NCBI RefSeq assembly: GCF_027244095.1
Contig: NC_069659.1
Span: 336,392,750-336,456,749, forward strand
Direction of reading: 5' to 3'
Origin: Hemicordylus capensis
Taxonomy: Eukaryota > Chordata > Lepidosauria > Squamata > Cordylidae
DNA length: 64,000 bases
How positions within the stretch are numbered: the first letter of the stretch is position 1; each line of letters begins with the position of its first letter. A model generated the notes under the pieces. The model was not told the origin of the DNA and did not search any database. It worked only from the letters and a program-made list of their open reading frames with translations. A program made the position numbers and the translations under genes. This document shows, piece after piece, positions 58,513 through 64,000 of this stretch.

Positions 58513-58746
58513 CCCTATTCAGACATTATGTTCAATGCATGTATAATCTGTGCACACAGATCTGCACACAAGTACAATTCTTCAAGTTATGATAAATGCA
58601 TATACAGAAGTAGGCTTATCATCTCTGCCATGCATTTTAGGGAGCTGTATCCAGGTTCACTTTTAAAGTGAACGCATGTACAGTCATTCACACATGAACA
58701 CATACATGTGTACAGAAACTTGGACACATTTAATGTCTGAATAGGG
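58513..58746. mobile_element. MITE with perfect 16-bp inverted ends, EIF5A2 first intron
   Basis: CCCTATTCAGACATTA at 58513-58528 and its exact inverse at 58731-58746; 234 bp. The centre has GTTCACTTTTAAAGTGAAC, a palindrome. Best kept copy of its family. Confidence 0.75.
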
Positions 58747-59021
58747 CTACAGGAGCCCCATCTTCCTATATTTTGCTACCTTTGCATTAGGGGGTGTCTA
58801 TGCCCAGAGGGTGCAGCTTTGTTCACGGGAAGAGTGAGAATTCACGGAAGGTAGGACTTAACATCTGGCAGGCATCACAGCTTCAATGGAAGCTATGTTC
58901 AAAGATATTACATGCTTGAATTCCAGATGCTGGCAGGGGGTGGGAGAGAACAAGAGAAGGTTGGTTGTTTCCATGCCTTGGATCAGGAGTTCCCCAAAGA
59001 CATTTGGATGGTAACTTCTTA

Positions 59022-59022
<1 letters not shown>

Positions 59023-59067
<45 letters not shown>

Positions 59068-59246
59068 AACATTTTATATCCCGCTCTTCCTCCAAGGAGC
59101 CCAGAGCCGTGTACTACATACTTAAGTTTCTCCCCACAACAACCCTGTGAAGCAAGTTAGGCTGAGAGAGAAGTGACTGACCCAGAGTCACCCAGCAAGT
59201 ATTAAGGCTGAATGGGGATTTGAACTCAGGTCTAATAGACCCCCTG
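59023..59246 (-). repeat. Sauria-type SINE, 5'-truncated, with ATT microsatellite tail
   Basis: The reverse complement matches the copy at 39281 from the Bov-B-like tail (ATCCCGCTCTTCCTCCAAGG) into the tRNA-like part (TTTGAACTCAGGTCT), where it stops. Its 3' tail has expanded into about 14 ATT units at 59023-59064. Confidence 0.85.
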
Positions 59247-59482
59247 TCAGACCTTGCAGGGCAGTTGTTAGGAAAGAGGACCAAAAAGAGTTAAGACGAT
59301 GAAGCGCAGTTTGACCAACACTGGGCCAACTTATACCCCACCCCATCCACCCATGCCCCTCCAAGGAGGGCGAGGAAAGATCAAGAGCCGGCTCCCCATC
59401 TTAAAGGCTCGACAAGAGTTTCAAGGTGATCTTGCCCCTCATGTGGCGGATTCTCCTCTTCTACGCCACTCACACACTACTA

Positions 59483-59746
59483 CTTATAGACCCGCTTTTC
59501 GACAGAAGTTCCCAAAGTGGCTTAAAACAGAAAAACAAGGAACCAAAAAATAAGATGCCCCCCCACCCCCCGGTCGCCAAAAGGGAGGACCATCTAAAAA
59601 GAAACGCAAGGTGGAAACCGGCGACGGCCACGGGACGGAAGGATGCTCTGCTGCTGGGGGCGAACGGGGCCAGGCTCCCTTCCCTGCTGAATACGAGAGA
59701 GACCCGCCCCTTGAAAAGGCGCCTCTTTGCTCAGCTGGCGGGGGGG
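59483..59746 (-). repeat. GC-shifted L2-tailed repeat beside the EIF5A2 CpG island
   Basis: Follows the order of the family at 24805 (ACCCGCTTTTCGACAGAAGT, CGGCGACGGCCACGGGACGG in place of the usual ACCAGCAACAGCCACTGG, GGCGCCTCTTTGCTCAGCTG) but with A/T changed to G/C at many places. Its base make-up now matches the island rather than its relatives. Confidence 0.65.
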
Positions 59747-60282
59747 GCACCCAGGAGGCACCTCTCACCCCCCACCCCAGCCCGCCCCATGGAGGAAAGG
59801 AAGGGAGCAAGCCAGCCGGCTGAAGCCAGATGATGCAGCACCGAACAGAAGCCAAGCGGCTGGGTCTGGTCAACGCCCGCACGGGAGCCTGCCCGAGAAG
59901 CCACCCTCGGCTCCCCCAGGGAAGAAAGGCGGGACACAGACCGCAAGGAATGGGCCCCGAGCTGGCTCCATGGCCGCGGCGAGAGACGCGCTCGGCTCCC
60001 CTCACGACTGGGCCCCGACGGGGCCTGGTGGACACGGCAGCAGCAGGCGCCTTGGAAAAGCCCGGAGCAGGCGGCGACGGCTGCCGAGAAGGGACCTCTC
60101 AAGAACTGGCGGTCGGGCTGGGCTGGACGCGGCTCCCCCTCTCTCTTCCTCCCTCCCTTCCTCCCGGGCCTAGGAGGGTTCTCTCCCACCCGCGCGAGCG
60201 AGCGCCCCCTCCTCCCCCGCCTGCTTCTCCCACAGTCCACTTGGCCGGCGGCGAAGAGGGCGCCGCACGCGCGAGGACCTAC

Positions 60283-60420
60283 CTTCCGCGGCACGGGGAA
60301 AGAGCGTCGCAGCAACGCGCACGCGCCGAGCAGGCGGAAGGGAGGGAGGCGTGTGTAGCAGTGGGGGCGGGGAAGAGGAAGGGAATCCTGTGGGTAACGG
60401 GCTTGCCGTTTAGGGAGTTA
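60283..60420 (-). promoter_or_regulatory. EIF5A2: EIF5A2 5' UTR exon and CpG-island promoter
   Basis: A strong donor, GGAAG|GTAGGT on the minus strand, ends a presumed non-coding exon at 60283; the matching acceptor TTTTACAG lies just before 57458, 25 nt before the ATG. CpG-dense sequence runs from about 59.6 to 60.8 kb. I see no TATA box, so a dispersed CpG-type start somewhere near 60300-60420 is likely. The start site is inferred. Confidence 0.6.
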
Positions 60421-61119
60421 GGAGGAGAGCACGCAGGCGCACGCGCGGTCGGCTAAAAAGGAGGAAAAAGCAAGCAAAAAAGCCCACAGCCCTTCCCACT
60501 TCGCGCAGGTATCCTCGTCGGCTATTGGCTGTCCAGTATTAGGGCCCCGCCCACGCGAGGCTCGGGTTCCAACCTGGGCTCGCTGTCGTCTTGACACGTG
60601 ATGGCTTCCGCTCCTTCTCTTGCCGCCTAAAGCCTCCATGATTTCCACCCGGCCGTAATCGTCATTGGTCTGCGCCGCCAAGCGTGGCTGCCTGCCCTGC
60701 GATACGGTAGAGGTTGAGTTCGTCTTGTGCGGGCTCCGAGGTCTGCACGGCTCGGCTCGGCACGGAAGGCAGCGTGGGCCAGGAAGTCTGAGCGATGTCG
60801 CCCATCACCGTTCGTGGGTGTAACACAACTGACAGGATTTAGGAGATCCACTGATTCAGAGGTGGCCATCACGAGTTGGACTACAACTTCAATGATCTTC
60901 CCCTGCCTCAATAAATTTCGTGTTTATTGCTGGAGTCGTAGCCTAGCAAACGTTGGAGAGGGTCATGAAGAAGGGCCACCCTTGCCATCCCTCATACAGG
61001 AGCCCTTTCTTTATATTTCACCTACAGCTACATCGGCAAGAGCTGTTGCAAGCTCTGCAAAGAGATTTATTTTCTTCTGCTCTTCCCAAGTATCTTTGTG
61101 AAATAAAAACAAGCCTGTG
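60421..61119. other. Upstream flank of EIF5A2
   Basis: CpG-rich to about 60790. Two reversed CCAAT words (CTATTGGCT at 60522, CATTGGTC at 60663) and a CACGTGATG E-box near 60595. A divergent transcript could start here, but I recognise no coding exon. Confidence 0.4.
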
Positions 61120-61500
61120 TGTTGCAAATAATAAAATAATAAACTTTATTTGTTAGCCGCCCCATAACAAATTTTTCTCTGGATGGCTCACAACAGAGAA
61201 TTAAAATGTACAATAAAAGCACAACATTAAATCATAACAGACAGAAAAGAAAATACAAAATGCAATACAAAGCAGCTTAAATACTCATTTTAAAATTAGT
61301 TAAAAATCATATCAAATCTGAAAACCAGAGTTTATAAGGCCTGGGTGAACAAAAAGGTCTTTTACCTGGCATCTAAAAGGAAGTGATGAAGCCTGGAGAA
61401 CCTAACCGGGGAGGCTATTCCATAAACAGGGTGCAACCATCAAAAAGTGACCAAAGCAGTTTCTGTTCCAAAGCCGAGCCTGAAACCTGATTGAAATAGA
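61120..61500 (-). mobile_element. LINE 3' end (L2/CR1 group)
   Basis: Tail TTATTTGTTAGCCGCCCCAT at left, then GGTGAACAAAAAGGTCTTTT and CTATTCCATAAACAGGGTGC. Same family as at 28390, opposite strand. 61500-61800 may be a further part of this or another repeat. Confidence 0.7.
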
Positions 61501-61802
61501 TCTAGATAGTTTGTTTCCTCCAAGAGTGTCTGGAGCTGGTCAGCCACTACACACTCAGGCACCTTGCCCAGGAAGGAAATATTGGCCACTGGCCAATAGA
61601 TTTAATAAGCCATGAAGGGCAAGGGTCAAGCATGTACGTGATTGGCCAAACTTGACTGAACACCTTGTCCACATGCTCAGGGACCAGTAATTGAAACACT
61701 TTCAGCAAAACTAGACGAGGTTTTATTCTGGGTACCTCTCCCAATGGACTCTGAGATCATGATCCCACCTCACTTTGCACCAAGCGGTTGGGACGATCTG
61801 AG

Positions 61803-62170
61803 ATAAGAACATAAGAACAGCCCTGCTGGATCAGGCCCAAGGCCCATTTGGTCTAGCATCCTTTCAGACAGTGGCCCACCAGATGCTGCTGGAAGCCATA
61901 GGCAGGAGTTGAGGGCATGCCCACTCTCCTGCTGTTACTCCCCCTGCAACTGGTACTCAGAGGCATCCTGCCTTTGAGGCTGAAGGTGGCCCACAGCCCT
62001 CCGACTAGTAGCCATTGATAGACCTCTCCTCCAGGAAGTTATCCAAACCCTTCTTAAAGCCATCCAGGTTGTTTGCTGTCACCACATCTTGTGGCAGAGG
62101 ATTCCACAAGTGGATTATGTGTTGTGTGAAAAAGTACTTCTGTTTGTTGGTCCTGGATTTCCCTAGACTT
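61803..62170 (-). mobile_element. CR1-like LINE 3' end
   Basis: Reverse complement of the CR1 3' UTR and last codons: CATAAGAACAGCCCTGCTGG at left, the FFTQHIIHLWN-like coding region near 62110 at right, where it ends. Confidence 0.85.
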
Positions 62171-63234
62171 TAGTCCCCCTAAATCAGAATGATAGGAGTC
62201 TATTATCAGCTTGGTAAGCCCTTTACCAACTTCTGAGCCTCAAGGAATGACCATCGTTCTAGGCCACTGCTACTGATAAAAGTTTTGTATCCACACTATA
62301 TATGAAGATTGGAGCTACTCTTTGTTCTTTATAGCTGGGTGGCTAACCTGAGGCTCTCCAGCTGTTGTTGGACCGCAACCACCATTGTCCTTCAGCTGCA
62401 GTTTATTTAAGATGGGGATTATGGGAGTTGTAGGTCATAATACCTGCACTTTTCTTCACATTTTACTGATGGGGATCTGAGGTGAGAACTATGGCAGAGT
62501 CTGTGGCAGCTTGTTGGAATGGTCAGAGTTTTCTATCATATTTGGGACATTACATTTTAAAAACCATTATAAGGTTTCCACAATGGAATTTCACCTGAGA
62601 ACCTTTCTTGCCTAGAAACAGAAAGATATTCCTTTTATCATTCCTCTAAAAATAAACTCCATTCTGTTCAAAAGAGGGATTGGTAAGTAATGATTAAAAT
62701 AAAAGTTGCCAAGCTGTTTATTTCTTCAGAATCTGCCAGGAGCTAAAGTGAATAAAACTCACATAAAGCAGATTATACTTGCCCCAAAGTCCTGTGGGAC
62801 AGTAATGAAAGCTATACTGGGACACAAAACATGTGCTTCATAGTTTCATTCAGCAGATGGTGCTGGTGATTTTGAAACAGCAAAAAGAGGACATTTAGAA
62901 CTAGAAGTACAGAGCAAGTGAAGCAATAACCTTTTATTCCAGGCAGCTAATGTTAAACAATACTGGATGTAAGCAAGTGGTTTGGACAGATGCTTAATTA
63001 GATTACAAAACAAGCCATTTGAGTTACACAGGGGCCTCAAAGGGACAGTGAAATGAAAAATGTATGTTCCAGCTGGAAATACAAAACTAGTGACTGTTCT
63101 CTTTGATTTTCAAGCACTGGCTGGGCTATCACAATAACTAGAGAATATAAGATAGCAGGGTGGGGGAAAACAAACAAAAGGTCTAACTAGATGTGGGAGC
63201 AGTATGTGGTTTTAGAACACAGGTTGCACCTGAA
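62171..63234. other. No gene recognised
   Basis: Besides the MITE at 62330, unassigned AT-rich sequence. Confidence 0.45.
62330..62445. mobile_element. Palindromic hAT-like MITE
   Basis: GTGGCTAACCTGAGGCTCTC and GCTGTTGTTGGACC at left, GATTATGGGAGTTGTAGG at right; right outer end missing. Confidence 0.6.
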
Positions 63235-63435
63235 TATTTATTTCTTATATTTATGTTGCATTCATCTTCCAAGGAACTCGGGGTGGTGTATATGGTTCTT
63301 CGCCACACATCCCTTTACCTTCACGACAACCCTGTGAAGTAGGTTAGACTAAGATACCAAGGGACACCTACTGAGCTTCGTGACTGAGTGGGGACTGGAA
63401 CCGAGGTTTAATTGACACTCTAATAATTGGTGAGA
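63235..63435 (-). repeat. Old, diverged Sauria-like SINE
   Basis: Keeps the order of the Sauria elements (CATCTTCCAAGGAACTCGGG, ACAACCCTGTGAAGTAGGTT, GGGGACTGGAACC) with many changes. Probably an older subfamily. Confidence 0.6.
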
Positions 63436-63484
63436 CCACCCTGATGAGATATACTGCACTACTTCTACAAATGCTGTTACGACT

Positions 63485-63722
63485 AGCATTTATATACAGC
63501 TTCTCAACAAAAGTTATCAAAGCAGCTTACATAGAAAAATAACTAATAAATAAAATAAGATAGTTCCCTGTCCCCAAAGGGCTCACAATAAAAAAAGAAA
63601 CATAAGGTAGACACCAGCTTAGGGGCTACTGTGCTGCAGCTGGATAGACACAGTCGCTCTCCCCCTGCTAAATATAAGACAATCGTAATTTTAAAAGTTA
63701 CTCTTTGTTCAGTTAGCAAATT
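63485..63722 (-). repeat. L2-tailed repeat copy
   Basis: ATACAGCTTCTCAACAAAAG to ACTCTTTGTTCAGTTAGCA, with a small central deletion (ACACCAGCTTAGGGGC). Confidence 0.72.
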
Positions 63723-63764
63723 TCTGTAAATAAAGCAGGGTTGGAGGTGCGCAGAGGCACTCTT

Positions 63765-63870
63765 ATCCCTGGACCTTGGGGACCTGCTTTGGGGGACCAA
63801 AGGCCCAGGAGGACCTCCTGCCGCAACCCCACCCCTCTGCTGCCCTGTGGCGCCAAACCACGGCACCGAA
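63765..63870. mobile_element. Fragment related to the GC-rich element at 13303
   Basis: CCCTGGACCTTGGGGACC at left and TGTGGCGCCAAACCACGG at right. After it, at 63982, a CAGGGCCGGATTAAGC word looks like another DNA-element end cut by the window edge. Confidence 0.4.
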
Positions 63871-64000
63871 CACTTCAAGAATTCAAACCACCATGTGTAC
63901 GGCTGGGGACTAGGTAACATTTTAGGTAACTAAAGTAGGTATCTTTTTAATTTTAACTTTTAAATTAACCCCCTCCGCAGGGCCGGATTAAGCTAGTGCG

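Noticed and set aside
59484-60456. Open frames of 135 to 208 codons on both strands near 59.5-60.5 kb
   Set aside because: They lie in the CpG island and a GC-shifted repeat, where stops are rare by composition. The products are rich in Arg, Pro and Gly with no domain.
60418-60681. Minus-strand frame just upstream of the EIF5A2 first exon
   Set aside because: It starts without an ATG at its 5' end, runs through promoter sequence and shows no known motif.
1-64000. LTR retrovirus-like elements
   Set aside because: I saw no paired LTRs and no gag, pol or env-like frames that are not explained by CR1/L2 LINEs.

Overview
The window is vertebrate nuclear DNA, most likely from a squamate reptile (a lizard or close kin; species not resolvable). 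The case rests on the mix of repeats: a Sauria-type tRNA SINE with 6-bp target duplications, many CR1/L3-like LINE 3' ends, L2 pieces, 5S/tRNA-headed SINEs and many short hAT-like palindromic elements. Genes have introns with GT-AG junctions and CpG-rich promoters. There is no bacterial gene organisation.

Two protein-coding genes are clear, both on the minus strand. RPL22L1 (coding exons between 40487 and 45398) encodes a 122-residue ribosomal protein. EIF5A2 (coding exons between 52113 and 57433, a 5' UTR exon ending at 60283) encodes the 153-residue hypusinated translation factor. Both reading frames are intact across four coding exons. The two genes are neighbours in the same orientation in other vertebrates, which supports the assignment. 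RPL22L1 has a TATA box about 29 bp before a pyrimidine-rich (TOP-like) start. EIF5A2 starts in a wide CpG-rich region and probably has a very long 3' UTR (about 49.2-52.1 kb) that is almost free of repeats.

Bases 1-40 kb hold no recognisable host gene. They are a layered record of transposons: CR1 copies, 5S/tRNA SINEs, tRNA SINEs, an L2-tailed short repeat, hAT-like elements with 8-bp duplications, and microsatellites, separated by unassigned sequence. 40-60 kb is the gene block, with repeats confined mainly to introns and gene flanks. 60-64 kb is again repeats. No LTR retrovirus-like element, rRNA gene or functional tRNA gene was recognised.

The most interesting structures are: a SINE whose head joins a 5S rRNA-like part to a tRNA-Ala-like part and whose tail resembles CR1; an unclassified repeat rich in GCACAAC words that has served as a CR1 landing site; several non-autonomous elements whose exact ends and 8-bp duplications can be read directly; a 92-bp near-identical inverted repeat in RPL22L1 intron 1 and a 195-bp hairpin element in intron 3; and six to seven palindromic elements crowded around the RPL22L1 promoter.
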